64,000 nucleotides of DNA from Paenibacillus apiarius. GTDB taxonomy: Bacteria; Bacillota; Bacilli; Paenibacillales; Paenibacillaceae. The DNA is taken from contig NZ_JAFFHZ010000001.1 of the NCBI RefSeq assembly GCF_017052585.1, positions 5,828,001 through 5,892,000 on the forward strand, written 5' to 3'. Numbering within the stretch: position 1 is the stretch's first letter; each line of letters begins with the position of its first letter. This document shows positions 27,040 to 37,687 of the stretch, in pieces. Below the pieces are notes generated by a model. That model saw only the letters and a list, made by a program, of their open reading frames with translations. It had not been told where the DNA came from and did not search any database. The translations under genes and the position numbers were made by a program.

Positions 27040-27969
27040 TTGGGGAAGGTCTTTACAAAATCGAAATGTGCCTTACTATTATTAGTCTTGATTTGGGGTG
27101 GAAGTTGGCCAATCTATAAAATGGCTGTGCCTTATACGCCCCCGTTATTATTTGCAGGTATGCGTACCGTAATTGGGGGCCTTATCCTTGCAGCTCTTAT
27201 ATATAAAATGAGGAACAGGATCAACTGGCGTGAAAATTGGTCGAAATATTGTATTTCAGCATTCTTTAATACGATTCTCTTTTTTGGGTTACAGACAGTA
27301 GGGCTTAGTTATTTGCCAGGAGGATTGTTTTCCGTGCTTGTCTATTTTCAGCCCGTTCTACTTGGATTGTTTGCTTGGATTTCGCTTGGAGAGTACATGT
27401 CGCTGTTTAAAATTATGGGTATGATTATCGGATTTATTGGAATTGTAGTTGTCAGTGTGGACGGATTAACCGTTCATGTATCGAGCATTGGTATTGTCTT
27501 AGGGTTGCTTGTGGCATTTAGCTGGGCACTTGGTGTGGTTTATGTGAAGAAGGTGAGCAGCGAAGTAGATGCTTTCTGGATGGTGTCTTTGCAGTTTATC
27601 ATTGGTGGAGTTATTCTAATAGGTACTGGAACCATTGTTGAAAGCTGGTCAGCAATTGAATGGAATGGTAAGTACCTTCTTGGACTCGGATACGGCTCCA
27701 CTTTCGGCATTCCACTGGCCTATATCATTTACTACAAACTTATTCATGCTGGAGAGGCAAGCAAAGTCGGGACATTCACGTTTCTTGTACCGATCATTGC
27801 CGTAATCATCAGTACGGTGTTTTTAGATGAACCGGTAACTTACCGCCTTGTCGTAGGGCTGTTATTAGTAGGTGTAAGTATTTATTTCGTGAATTATCGC
27901 GGGAAAAAGGTGAATGCTTCATTATTCAATAGAGCGCAGGAAAAATTTAATACGAAAGATGTCGGATGA
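27040..27969 (+). CDS. EamA/DMT-superfamily transporter
   Basis: This 309-residue protein has ten hydrophobic helices arranged as two EamA repeats. The first starts LVLIWGGSWPIYKMAVPYTP; the second begins near IGIVLGLLVAFSWALGVVYV. It ends in a basic tail. The family exports metabolites such as amino acids. The start is TTG 27040 behind GGGAGGA. It follows the oxidoreductase by 34 bp, so it may export that enzyme's product. Confidence 0.9.
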   Translation: MGKVFTKSKCALLLLVLIWGGSWPIYKMAVPYTPPLLFAGMRTVIGGLILAALIYKMRNRINWRENWSKYCISAFFNTILFFGLQTVGLSYLPGGLFSVLVYFQPVLLGLFAWISLGEYMSLFKIMGMIIGFIGIVVVSVDGLTVHVSSIGIVLGLLVAFSWALGVVYVKKVSSEVDAFWMVSLQFIIGGVILIGTGTIVESWSAIEWNGKYLLGLGYGSTFGIPLAYIIYYKLIHAGEASKVGTFTFLVPIIAVIISTVFLDEPVTYRLVVGLLLVGVSIYFVNYRGKKVNASLFNRAQEKFNTKDVG

Positions 27970-27988
27970 AGCCTACCACCAAAGGACA

Positions 27989-28084
27989 TTTTTGTGTGAG
28001 TGTGACTGTGGCAGTAATGTTACGGTACGTATGCCTCATTTAAGAAATGGGCATACAACATCTTGCGGATGCTATCAATTCTAG
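27989..28084 (+). pseudogene. Zinc-ribbon fragment, partial duplicate of the following gene
   Basis: A 31-codon open stretch, FLCECDCGSNVTVRMPHLRN then GHTTSCGCYQF-stop, repeats the CRCECGN...SCGC zinc-ribbon of the AP2 protein encoded from 28063. It is a truncated tandem copy overlapping the start of that gene in another frame. Confidence 0.65.
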
Positions 28085-28557
28085 GTGAAATTTTTGGGAA
28101 ACTAGAAGTCATAGAAAAGACTAGTCATAAATCGCCAAATCCAAAGGATCGTAAAGTACGATGGAAATGTAGATGCGAATGCGGAAATACATGTATAGTT
28201 TCTTCTCAAAACCTTCTATCAGGAAGGACAATATCTTGTGGTTGCATACTCAATGAATCAATTAAGTATGCTAAAAGCATTCTTCACGATGAATATACTG
28301 TTGATGGTGTTGTTGTTCCTAATCTCACTCGCAAGCGACGTTCCGATTATAAGACTGGGCATAAAGGCGTGACCGTAAGTTATAACAAAAATGGGGTTGC
28401 CTCATACAAGGCTATGCTTGGATTCAAAGGGACTAATCATTATCTAGGGCGACATAGTACCTTTGAAGACGCAGTGAGAGCACGTCAAAAAGCAGAGGAG
28501 CAATATTTTAAACCATTTGTAGATAAGCTTAATGACGCACAGCATGAAATAAAGTGA
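28063..28557 (+). CDS. AP2-domain protein with zinc-ribbon, homing-endonuclease-like
   Basis: This 164-residue protein has an N-terminal four-cysteine ribbon (WKCRCECGNTCIV and ISCGC) and a C-terminal AP2-type DNA-binding domain (GHKGVTVSYNKNGVASYKAM, YLGRHSTFEDAVRARQKAEE). Proteins of this shape are common in phage and mobile DNA, often with HNH nuclease domains; no HNH motif is seen here. The ATG has no good ribosome binding site, and the upstream zinc-ribbon fragment suggests the 5' end was rearranged. It is likely a mobile-DNA gene. Confidence 0.7.
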   Translation: MRMLSILGEIFGKLEVIEKTSHKSPNPKDRKVRWKCRCECGNTCIVSSQNLLSGRTISCGCILNESIKYAKSILHDEYTVDGVVVPNLTRKRRSDYKTGHKGVTVSYNKNGVASYKAMLGFKGTNHYLGRHSTFEDAVRARQKAEEQYFKPFVDKLNDAQHEIK

Positions 28558-28595
28558 ATAGGGAGAGTGTATTACATGCGAAAAATTGTATGGAC

Positions 28596-29955
28596 AGAGT
28601 CTGTAAAATAGATTGTGTAAACTCCAAAACCTACTAAAATGGAAGTAGAAGAAAGGTTGTGGAGAACACATGGGACTGTGGACGAAAGAGCAACTGCGAG
28701 CATTTATCAAAGAGAATAATCTGGTCACCGCTCAGGATGCGCAAAATGCCCTGAAAGACCTCTTTGCCGAAACGATCCAGGAAATGCTGGAGGCTGAGAT
28801 GGACACGCATCTGGGATACGAAAAGCATCAGACCAAGAATAAGGCAACGACAAATAGCCGGAATGGAAAAAGCCGTAAAACCATCACGAGCGAATACGGT
28901 GAGCAGGAAATCACCGTTCCACGCGATCGTCATAGCGATTTCGATCCGCTCGTTGTCAAGAAGCACCAATCCAACGTGACGGGGATTGAAGACCAGATTA
29001 TTGCGCTCTACGCCAAAGGAGTAAGTACGCGAGATATCCAAGACCACCTAAACAACCTGTACGGAATCGACGTCTCACCGACGCTCATTTCCAACGTGAC
29101 TAACAAAATCATGCCACTCATTAAGGAGTGGCAGAATCGGCCGCTTCAGAGTGTATGCCGTTGTCTTTCTTGATGCCATTCACTTTAAGGTGAAGCAAGA
29201 AGGCGCTATTGTCAACAAGGCTGCGTACATGGTCATCGGCATCGATCTTGACGGTAACAAGGACGTGCTGGGCATGTGGATCGGCGAGAATGAGTCCGCC
29301 AAGTTTTGGCTCAGCGTACTCAATGAGTTGAAGAATCGTGGTGTACAAGACATTCTGATCACCTGTGTGGACAACCTGACCGGCTTCTCTCAGGCCATCA
29401 CGGCTTGCTATCCACAGACCGAAATTCAGAAGTGCATCATCCACCAAATCCGTAATTCCACGCGCTACGTTTCCTATAAAGACCTCAAGAAGGTAACGGC
29501 GGATCTTAAACCGATTTACAAGGCCACAACGGAAGAAGCTGCTCTTGTTGAGCTCGATCGCTTCGAAGAAATCTGGGGAACAAAGTATCCACTCATCGTT
29601 CGTTCCTGGCGTAACAATTGGGCGGAGTTAGCAACCTTCTTCAAGTATCCTGCGGAAATTCGAAAGCTTATCTATACCACGAATATGATCGAAAGCTATC
29701 ATCGTCAGCTGCGCAAAGTAACAAAGGGCAAGAGTATTTTTCCGTCGGACGAAGCTTTGCTCAAAATGCTCTATCTCTCGACGATGGATGTTGTTCGCAA
29801 ATGGACGGGGCGTGTACAGAATTGGGGGCAAATGCTGCTCCAGTTCTCTGTATTCTTTCCAGATCGGGTCGGTCAACATTTACGCTAAGGAGTTAATCCC
29901 CCTCCGAAGGGGAGTTTCTTATAAATGAGTTTACACATATTTCTTGACAGACCCT
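28596..29955 (+). mobile_element. IS256-family element, copy 1 (inactivated)
   Basis: A 1.36-kb element has 29-bp imperfect inverted ends that share GTCTGT at the tips and TGTAAACTC internally. ATGGACAG occurs at both outer edges (28590 and 29956) and looks like the 8-bp target duplication usual for IS256. It is nearly identical to copy 2 at 37688. Confidence 0.9.
28670..29888 (+). pseudogene. IS256-family (mutator-type) transposase, frameshifted
   Basis: Copy 1 of the 406-residue transposase. It differs from copy 2 by loss of two bases near 29149 (CAGAGTGTATG against CAGAGCGTGTATG), which splits it into frames 28670-29173 and 29151-29888. The DDE motif residues, in VFLDAIHFKVK, ITCVDNLTGF and TTNMIESYHRQLRK, are all still encoded. 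The event is recent, since the rest is almost unchanged. Confidence 0.92.
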
Positions 29956-30121
29956 ATGGACAGGAGATTTAGATGTGCTTTGAACTAAAATATTGCCGAA
30001 CTGGCAAGCTTATGCTTCAAAACAACAGCGGCAACATTATGCTTCAAACTTCAGCACTACATATTTATCTTCAAAAGAAGTCACTAAATAGAGACTACTG
30101 CAAAACGAATACAGTTAACGT

Positions 30122-31093
30122 CTATTTGCTCGATCTGATGTACACGGGTTTCTTATCAGCATCCAACGCTGCTTGCAATACCGTCTCTTTGCCTTTAACA
30201 AAATAATAATCTTTAAAAAGGTTGTCCCACTTCACTTCACATCCCGAAATATCGATATTGAATAATTCCTTGGCAAGCGGAGCGACCACTTCCTTTGCAT
30301 CTTTTTCCGTAACCTCTTGGTTGGTCGTTACCTTTTTTCTTGTATTATAAAATACGTTCAAGACCTTTCCCTTTTTTGCTTCCATCTGAAGTGAAACATC
30401 GTTATCCTTAAGTGATAACGTTTGAACTTTGTCACCTTTAGAATAAAGTTGAGCTTCTGTGATTTCAAAATCATGATCAAATGCCGTTTTCATCGCTTTT
30501 GCTGCCGTTTCCAGCGACTTTGAATCGAGCTCTTCCTTGGCAAGCTTTATTAAAACTCTACTCTCAAATTCCGCCTTACCCGATGCTTCCCAATGTGCCT
30601 CAAAATCCTTCCCTGTCAACCAATACGAAAAATAATCATCTTTTAGTTTTTCATTTTTACCATCATAAAGGCGACTCAGAACCACTTCTTTATCAAGGAC
30701 GTATGTTTTCTTCGCGTATGCACTTTTCAGTGCTTTCAGGATCTTCTCCTGATCCTGTTTGCTGATTTTATCGATTGGGATCGTTCCGTTGATCTGCCTT
30801 ACTTCTCCTTTTTTATAATCGAAGTAGACGACATATTTTCCATCAATCGATGTAACCTTTGCATCTGTAGCAAATGTAGTCTCGGCAGCCTCCTGCAACT
30901 TTATCTCTTTCTCCGCGAATTGCTTTACCGCTTTTTGCAGCTTGGCCGCCAGCTTCTGGTCGATCTGAACCTTCTTATTATCCGTTTGCTTCTGCGCTTG
31001 TGCAGCCTCGGCTCCTGCAGCAATCGGGCCTGCCACGGCAACTAACATACTGGGTACGATCATAGACGCTAGAATTGCTTTTTTTAAATTCAT
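30122..31093 (-). CDS. Exported PepSY/YcdB-like repeat-family protein, copy B
   Basis: This 323-residue paralogue of the protein at 20891 has a signal peptide (MNLKKAILASMIVPSMLVAV...), then QIDQKLAAKLQKAVKQFAEK and repeat units such as LETAAKAMKTAFDHDFEITE and EKDAKEVVAPLAKELFNID. TAGGAGGGG precedes the ATG. The C-terminus (KKPVYIRSSK) is shortened: sequence beyond it at about 30090-30118 (CTGCAAAACGAATACAGTT) also occurs at the IS1182 left end, so an IS-mediated deletion probably removed the tail. The function is unknown. Confidence 0.75.
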   Translation of the reverse strand: MNLKKAILASMIVPSMLVAVAGPIAAGAEAAQAQKQTDNKKVQIDQKLAAKLQKAVKQFAEKEIKLQEAAETTFATDAKVTSIDGKYVVYFDYKKGEVRQINGTIPIDKISKQDQEKILKALKSAYAKKTYVLDKEVVLSRLYDGKNEKLKDDYFSYWLTGKDFEAHWEASGKAEFESRVLIKLAKEELDSKSLETAAKAMKTAFDHDFEITEAQLYSKGDKVQTLSLKDNDVSLQMEAKKGKVLNVFYNTRKKVTTNQEVTEKDAKEVVAPLAKELFNIDISGCEVKWDNLFKDYYFVKGKETVLQAALDADKKPVYIRSSK

Positions 31094-31257
31094 ACTAACC
31101 CCTCCTACATATTCTCATTGCGTACCACTGTTGTATCGCCTACAATATATAACAGTTTCAACCCGCTCATTTGTGACATCATATCTCTAACACTCTGAAT
31201 TCATTATCATATACGCCATGAGATTGGTGATACGGATCAACATTTTTAGACAAATAC

Positions 31258-31295
31258 ACAAAAAAATCCACCGACATATGGAAGCCAGTGGATTA
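31258..31295 (-). terminator. Terminator of the 31341-32441 gene
   Basis: Read on the minus strand, AATCCACTG pairs with CGGTGGATT (one G-U) around an 11-12 base loop and is followed by TTTTTTG. Confidence 0.8.
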
Positions 31296-31340
31296 TTCGA
31301 TACTGAGTCAAAATATAATTAAATGGTTCATTTGCAACGT

Positions 31341-32441
31341 TTATTTAGATTTCACTTCCATATCTGCTACATAACCGTCGAACTGCGCATCAGCAGCTTT
31401 CCCGGCGCATATGTATACAATCTTTTTATTCGCATCGAGCGCTGCTCTCACATTCATGCCATTTTTGCTGGTGAAATAATAATCCTTCCTGTGTTCATCC
31501 CATTTTACGCTATGTCCATTCATGTCGATATTAAATAATTTCTTCGCTAACGGGGCAACCGCTTCTTTCGCCTCTTTTTCTGAAATTCCCTTATGATCTC
31601 GTACTCTTATTCCAAGCTCATTGTACATGCCTTTTATTTCTCCTGTATTGGGATCCGCATAAACCGTAACTTTGCCGTCATGAAATACCCACGCTGCCTC
31701 TGCTTTATTTTTCCCATGAGCCGTTATTGGGAATACATTAACTGCAAGCTGAGCACTTGTCATTTCAAATTTATGTTGAAACGCCGTCTTAGCAGCAGCT
31801 ATAACTGTTGGCAGCAATTTCGGATCAAGCTCTTTCTTATCAAAATCAATACGGAGATAATGAATTATCATATGACCATCATCATCAAAATCGATTGAGG
31901 AAGTGGAGAAATCTTTTCCTTTCAATTCGTACCGTTTCTCCTTAGATAGCTTTACTCTGTCAAGAGGATTATATGCTCTAACGTTTAGTTTACGCACCCA
32001 AACTTCTTGTTCAAAGGCGTACTTCTTCTTTGCATACTTTGCATATTTCGCATCTATTACTTTCAACCACTTTAAGACTTCTTCTTGATGCTGCTTGCTG
32101 ATTTGGTCGATCGTGGTTTGGCCGCCTACCAACAAGATAATTTCCTTATCCTTAAGACTGTCAAATTGTACACAATATTTTCCATCTACCGATCGAACTT
32201 CTGCCAGACCCTTATTATAAATTAATTCACGCTTGCCCACCTTCTGCAATTCAACATCTTTCCCGGCAAATAATTTTATCGCTTGATTCAGCTTTTCAGC
32301 AAGCTTCGGATCTATTTGAATCGTCCGGTGATCCGATTGTTTCTGTTCTTGCGCCTTGGCCCCCGCAGGAATCGGGCCTGCCAATGTAGTCAGCATGCTG
32401 GATACGACCAGTGTTGCGACGATTGCTTTTTTCAAATTCAT
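31341..32441 (-). CDS. Exported PepSY/YcdB-like repeat-family protein, copy C
   Basis: This 366-residue member has the same signal peptide type (MNLKKAIVATLVVSSMLTTL..., PAGAKA). Its lysine-rich repeat units include LLPTVIAAAKTAFQHKFEMT and EKEAKEAVAPLAKKLFNIDM. It is the longest copy and the only one with its own clear terminator, so it may be nearest to the ancestral form. AGGAGGATTTATC precedes the ATG. The function is unknown. Confidence 0.78.
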   Translation of the reverse strand: MNLKKAIVATLVVSSMLTTLAGPIPAGAKAQEQKQSDHRTIQIDPKLAEKLNQAIKLFAGKDVELQKVGKRELIYNKGLAEVRSVDGKYCVQFDSLKDKEIILLVGGQTTIDQISKQHQEEVLKWLKVIDAKYAKYAKKKYAFEQEVWVRKLNVRAYNPLDRVKLSKEKRYELKGKDFSTSSIDFDDDGHMIIHYLRIDFDKKELDPKLLPTVIAAAKTAFQHKFEMTSAQLAVNVFPITAHGKNKAEAAWVFHDGKVTVYADPNTGEIKGMYNELGIRVRDHKGISEKEAKEAVAPLAKKLFNIDMNGHSVKWDEHRKDYYFTSKNGMNVRAALDANKKIVYICAGKAADAQFDGYVADMEVKSK

Positions 32442-32558
32442 GATAAATCCTCCTATGTAATTACTTGAATATAAAATCGATTAGATATTTTAGCGTAGGA
32501 ATTGGTAAATAACCACATAACATTCCATTAACATCAATTAAGAACACGTTACTATTCC

Positions 32559-33800
32559 TTAAGGCTTCTTACCTGACGCTGCTCGCGCTTTTATAAGCAA
32601 CTCTTGCGCCTTGGCCTCCAATACGGCAGCCGCTTCATCCACTGACTTCTTGTTATCGACAACGGCTTGCAGCTCTTCCCGCAGCGGCTCATCGAACAGC
32701 GTGAAGAACTTGAATGGAACACGACCGCTCTGCCGTATGGAGTCAGCCTGCTTGATCTTCAGCATATAGAACGCTTCCATGCTCTTGCCCTTGAATTCCT
32801 TCACATATCCGGTACGCGAAGGCAAAGTGCCGTCCATCGTTTTCGAACGGGCATGAGCCATTTCCGGGCCGCACACGAACTTGACGAATTCCCAGGCAGC
32901 TCGCTTATTAGACGAGTCGGCGGCAATCGCAAAGAGAGAGTCAAGGTACACGCCTGTAGATTCATCCGCAGGATCAATCGGTACCGTGACAGCTTCCCAC
33001 TCTACCGGCGCCTTATCCGTGTTAAATCCGACTTCTCCCGCATGGGGGACACCTTTGAACGTCATCGCGGCCACGCCGTCGTCGAAGAGGTTTTGCGACG
33101 AATCGAGTTGAGCTACGGGGTCGAAATATACCACATTGTTGCGTACTGCATCCGTAGCCAGACTCATCGCCTCTTTCCAGCCTTTGGAATTAATGAGTAC
33201 CTTCTCTCCCTTCGGATCGAACAGCTGCAATCCGTAGGTCTTGGCGATATCGTACATCAAGTCGCCAACACCTCTCAAGTCATCAAGAAAAACGCCGCGC
33301 ACCGGACGATCGCCGTGTTTGATATTGGAAAATCTTTCACCTAGCTCGAAAACCTCCCGCCAGGTCATCTTGTTCGTTGGCGGATCGATCTGATTCTCCC
33401 GGAACAATGCGGTGTTATAGCGCAAAGCCTTAATGTAGACTGCAGGAGTCAGCCCATATAGCTTGCCGTCGCCTAAATTTTTGATCACATCGATCAGTCC
33501 CGGCATGAACCCTTCGATATCATAGTTGTTCTGCCGAATCGCTTCCTCTATGCCGTACAGCTTCCCATTGGCGGCGAATTGCTCAAAATTTTGCTGATCC
33601 AGCAATAGCACATCTGCTCCAGAGCGCTCCAACAACTTCCTTACTTCTGAATCATATTCATCTGGTATAATCATTTTCCCGAGATTTTTCAGTACCTGAA
33701 TTATAGGGATGACTTCAACTTCAATTTGCGGGTAGTTCATCTTAAAATATTTTCCATAATCCAGGTCAAATGCTCCCTTTTTATTCAGCGCAGTTTGCAA
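32559..33800 (-). pseudogene. ABC sugar-type solute-binding protein lacking its N-terminus
   Basis: The remaining 413 codons encode the body of an extracellular (MalE/UgpB-type) binding protein: GKLYGIEEAIRQNNYDIEGF, TWREVFELGERF, AAWEFVKFVCGPEMA. The lipoprotein signal and first strand are missing. The frame opens at a TTG (LQTALNKKGAFDLDYG) directly behind the 3' end of a PepSY-like pseudogene whose own tail changes to LSGSGLMVGN. The two genes were joined by a deletion, and without export the protein could not work in uptake. Confidence 0.8.
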
Positions 33801-33813
33801 TGAACCCTAACAT

Positions 33814-34798
33814 CTAATTCCCCACCATTAACCCTGAGCCACTCAATATGATGTACACGGGTTTCTTATCAGCATCCAATGCTGCTTTCAATACCGTCTC
33901 TTTGCCTTTAACAAAATAATAATCTTTAAATAGGTTGTCCCACTTCACTTCACATCCCGAAATATCGATATTGAATAATTCCTTGGCAAGCGGAGCGACC
34001 ACTTCCTTTGCATCTTTTTCCGTAACCTCTTGGTTGGTCGTTACCTTTTTTCTTGTAATATGACTTACGTTCAAGACCTTTCCCTTTTTTGCTTCCATAT
34101 GAAGTGAAACATCGTTATCCCTAAGTGCTAACATTTGAACTTTGTCACCGTCAGAATGAAGTTGAGCTTCTGTGATTTCAAAATCATGATCAAATGCCGT
34201 TTTCATCGCTTTTGCTGCCGTTTCCAGCGACTTTGAATCGAGCTGTTCCTTGGCAAGCTTTATTAAAACTCTACTCTCAAATTCCGCCTTACCTCATGCT
34301 CTCCAATGTGCCTCAAAATCCTTCCCTGTCAACCGATACGAAAAATAATCATCTTTTAATTTTTCATTTTTACCATCATAAAGGCGACTCAGAACCACTT
34401 CTTTATCAAGGACGTATGTTTTCTTCGCGTATGCACTTTTCAGTGCTTTCAGGATCTTCTCCTGATCCTGTTTGCTGATTTTATCGATTGGGATCGTTCC
34501 GTTGATCTGCCATACTTCTCCTTTTTTATAATCGAAGACAACGACATACTTTCCATCTACCGATTTAACCTGCGTCTCTGTATTAAATGTAGACTCGGCA
34601 GTATCCTGCAACTTTACCTCTTTCCTCGCAAATTGCTTTACCGCTTTTTGCAGCTTGGCGGCCAACTTCTGGTCGATTTGAACCTTCTTGTTATCTGTTT
34701 GCTTCCGCTCTTGCGCAGCCTCGGCTCCTGCAGGAATCGGGCCTGCCTCGGCAACTAACATACTCGATACGATCATAGACGCTAGAATTGCTTTTTAA
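33814..34798 (-). pseudogene. PepSY/YcdB-like family copy D, broken
   Basis: This near-identical relative of copy B has at least three lesions. The start is lost (ATG to ATA, with fewer A residues in the run before AGCAATTC). A frame break lies near 34290 (frames 34776-34294 and 34206-33814), and the 3' end is replaced by a foreign tail (LSGSGLMVGN). Otherwise it matches copy B almost word for word, including EKDAKEVVAPLAKELFNID, so the duplication is recent. Confidence 0.85.
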
Positions 34799-34992
34799 TG
34801 TTTATTTTATTTCCTCCTATAATGGAACACCTGATAGCTATAATGCTAATGAATGGAATAGAACTTAACCACGAAACTTTATATGAATAAAAATTAAGAA
34901 AATATTAATGTTTGGATAGAATTATCGGAGCACATAAAAAAAGCACCCTTTCGGAGATCCCTGCAAAACGAATACAGTTTATGTAAAAAGCA

Positions 34993-35024
34993 ACCCAGTA
35001 CCGCGTCGGTACTGGGTTTGTTGT
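34993..35024 (+). terminator. Terminator inside the IS1182 left end
   Basis: Perfect 10-bp stem ACCCAGTACC/GGTACTGGGT with loop GCGTC, followed by TTGTTGT. Its place between the element's tip and the transposase suggests it blocks transcription coming in from outside. Confidence 0.75.
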
Positions 35025-35124
35025 ATACTGGGAGAAAAGGGAAAGCGAGATGAGAGGATTTGCTACAGCCAGCCAAACAATTAACCGCATCGTTTCATGC
35101 GGAGTTATATAAACTTGTACCATA

Positions 35125-36540
35125 AAACCACCTGCTTCAAAAAATACATACCACTGTAGATTTTGGATTTATTCATGAACTAGTAGAGCATTCTTACTGT
35201 AAGTATTATGGGAGACCGGCAAACGAACCGGAATTACTTTTTCGTTTGTTGTTCTTACAGATCCTGTACAATCTCTCGGATGAGCGAATCATACAGGAAG
35301 CTCAAGTAAATCTGGCATACAAATGGTTTATTGGGATCAATCGAGAAGACCCGCTTCCAGATGCGTTCACAGTTGTCACGGTTCCGAAATCACCGCTTGG
35401 GAGCCAATCAAGTTGAAGATGTGCTGAAACATGTGGTTGGCCAGTGCATGGAACAGGGATTGGTGAAAAGCAAATCCATCATTATGGACGCAACACACAC
35501 GCAGGCAGGCAGCCAAAAGCAACGACCGCTCGACGTATTGCGTGGTGCAGCCAAGCGACTGTTTCGAGTTGTCACCAAACATCATCTCAAGCTAGAGAAG
35601 AAACTCCCTAAGCTACCATCCGTCAAAAGTGAGCAAGCGGATGCCGAGCAATTCATGCTGGCCTACTTGGCGCAGCTTGGCCAGACGGTAGAGGAGCTCT
35701 TGCCGGATCATGAAGGTGCGGTGAGCGATAAACTTGGCATCGCTAAGCAGATTGTCGAGGACGATCCTACTCTCATATAAGGGGATTCTCTCAGCCATCG
35801 ACCCAGATGCGCGCTTCGGCTGGAAGAGCAGTTCCAAATCGTTTTTGGGTACAAAGAACATATTGCAATGACGGAAGAAGAAATCATTACCGCCCTAGAG
35901 GTGACACCGGGAAGCACCGACGACGCTAAGCAATTGGTGGCGTTGCTCGAACAGACAACAGCAAATGGCATAAACGTAAGCGAAATCATTGCGGATACCG
36001 CATATTCCGGTAAACTAATTTAGCGAGAATGAAAAAGGAAAACATATCGCCTGTTGTTCCACTGAACCCCATCGTTCACGAGGGAGGCCAGCGTCAGGGA
36101 GGATTACAACAAGGACGCCGATTTCGTCGTCTGTCCGGCTGGCGAGCGAAGTAAGCGAAAAGCGATTCAAGGTAGACCAGTGGAGACAGTCGCTCTCTCG
36201 TGTATTACTTTGACGTCGAGAAGTGCAAGACGTGTCCGATGCGTGAAGGATGTTACAAGCCAGGCGCCAAGAGCAAAACCTACTCGATTCGAATCATCGC
36301 CGAACATTTCAAGGAACAGATCGAGTTCGAATTAAGCGATGCGTTCAAGGAACGAATCAAGCGTAGACCAATCATTGAACATAAAAATGCAGAAATGAAA
36401 AGATTCCACGGTATGGACACGGCTAAATATCGAGGTCTCTTTCGTATGCGAATACAAGCCTACCTCACCGCGTTCGTTGTAAATGCAAAGCGGATGGTAA
36501 AGCTAATAGAGCAAAAGCAGCCTACTCCTAAGGTGAGGAT
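35125..36540 (+). pseudogene. IS1182-family transposase, frameshifted
   Basis: Pieces in several frames can be joined: FGFIHELVEHSYCKYYGRPA and LLFLQILYNLSDERIIQEAQ (N-terminal domain), KSIIMDATHTQAGSQKQRPL with the first catalytic Asp, then RTFMIRQELL-equivalent sequence in another frame, and CKTCPMREGCYKPGAKSKTY with KRRPIIEHKNAEMKRFHGMD near the C-terminus. Shifts lie near 35345, 35780, 36025 and 36200. The element cannot make full-length transposase. Confidence 0.88.
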
Positions 36541-36847
36541 AGACTGCTTTTTTCTCTCATGGGACTCTTTTTTTCATTTTTTGGCTTTCACCTCGATAAT
36601 ATTGAGGCTTTTGCAGGGATCTCTAAATAGCGGCTTCTTTTTTTATCTCCACGGGTGAATGCGTTAAATATTGATTTTATCTAAAAATAAACTTTGTAAC
36701 AAATTAATAAATTTTGTAACTAGACAGACTTTGTATTTAATTAACAAAGTACATGTTTCAGGCACTAGTTTTTGCACATAAAATATGCAGTCAAAAAACA
36801 CGTTAATATTGATGAACTTTTAGAATGTCGTAAGAAAGGGTGTGTTT

Positions 36848-37504
<657 letters not shown>

Positions 37505-37687
37505 TAAATTTGAATAGTTTAGATGGAGTAAAGAAAATGTTATATTAAATTCAAGGATTACAATTAATAATGATCAATAAAAACATAAAAATAGTGATTA
37601 AGAAGCAGATAAAATAAGTTTGGTATAGAAGTACAGATTCAATACATCATCTTTTGTTACAAAAAAGTGCCTGTGATCCATATTGGC

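Larger units (their letters stand above)
34954..36623 (+). mobile_element. IS1182-family element, inactivated
   Basis: A 1.67-kb element bounded by perfect 15-bp inverted ends, GAGATCCCTGCAAAA at 34954-34968 and its complement at 36609-36623. It holds an internal terminator near the left end and a transposase broken by several frameshifts. No clear target duplication was seen. Confidence 0.85.

Noticed and set aside
32667..33344. 225-codon + strand frame opposite the truncated solute-binding gene
   Set aside because: The minus-strand product has clear family motifs, while this frame is rich in Arg/His without any pattern.
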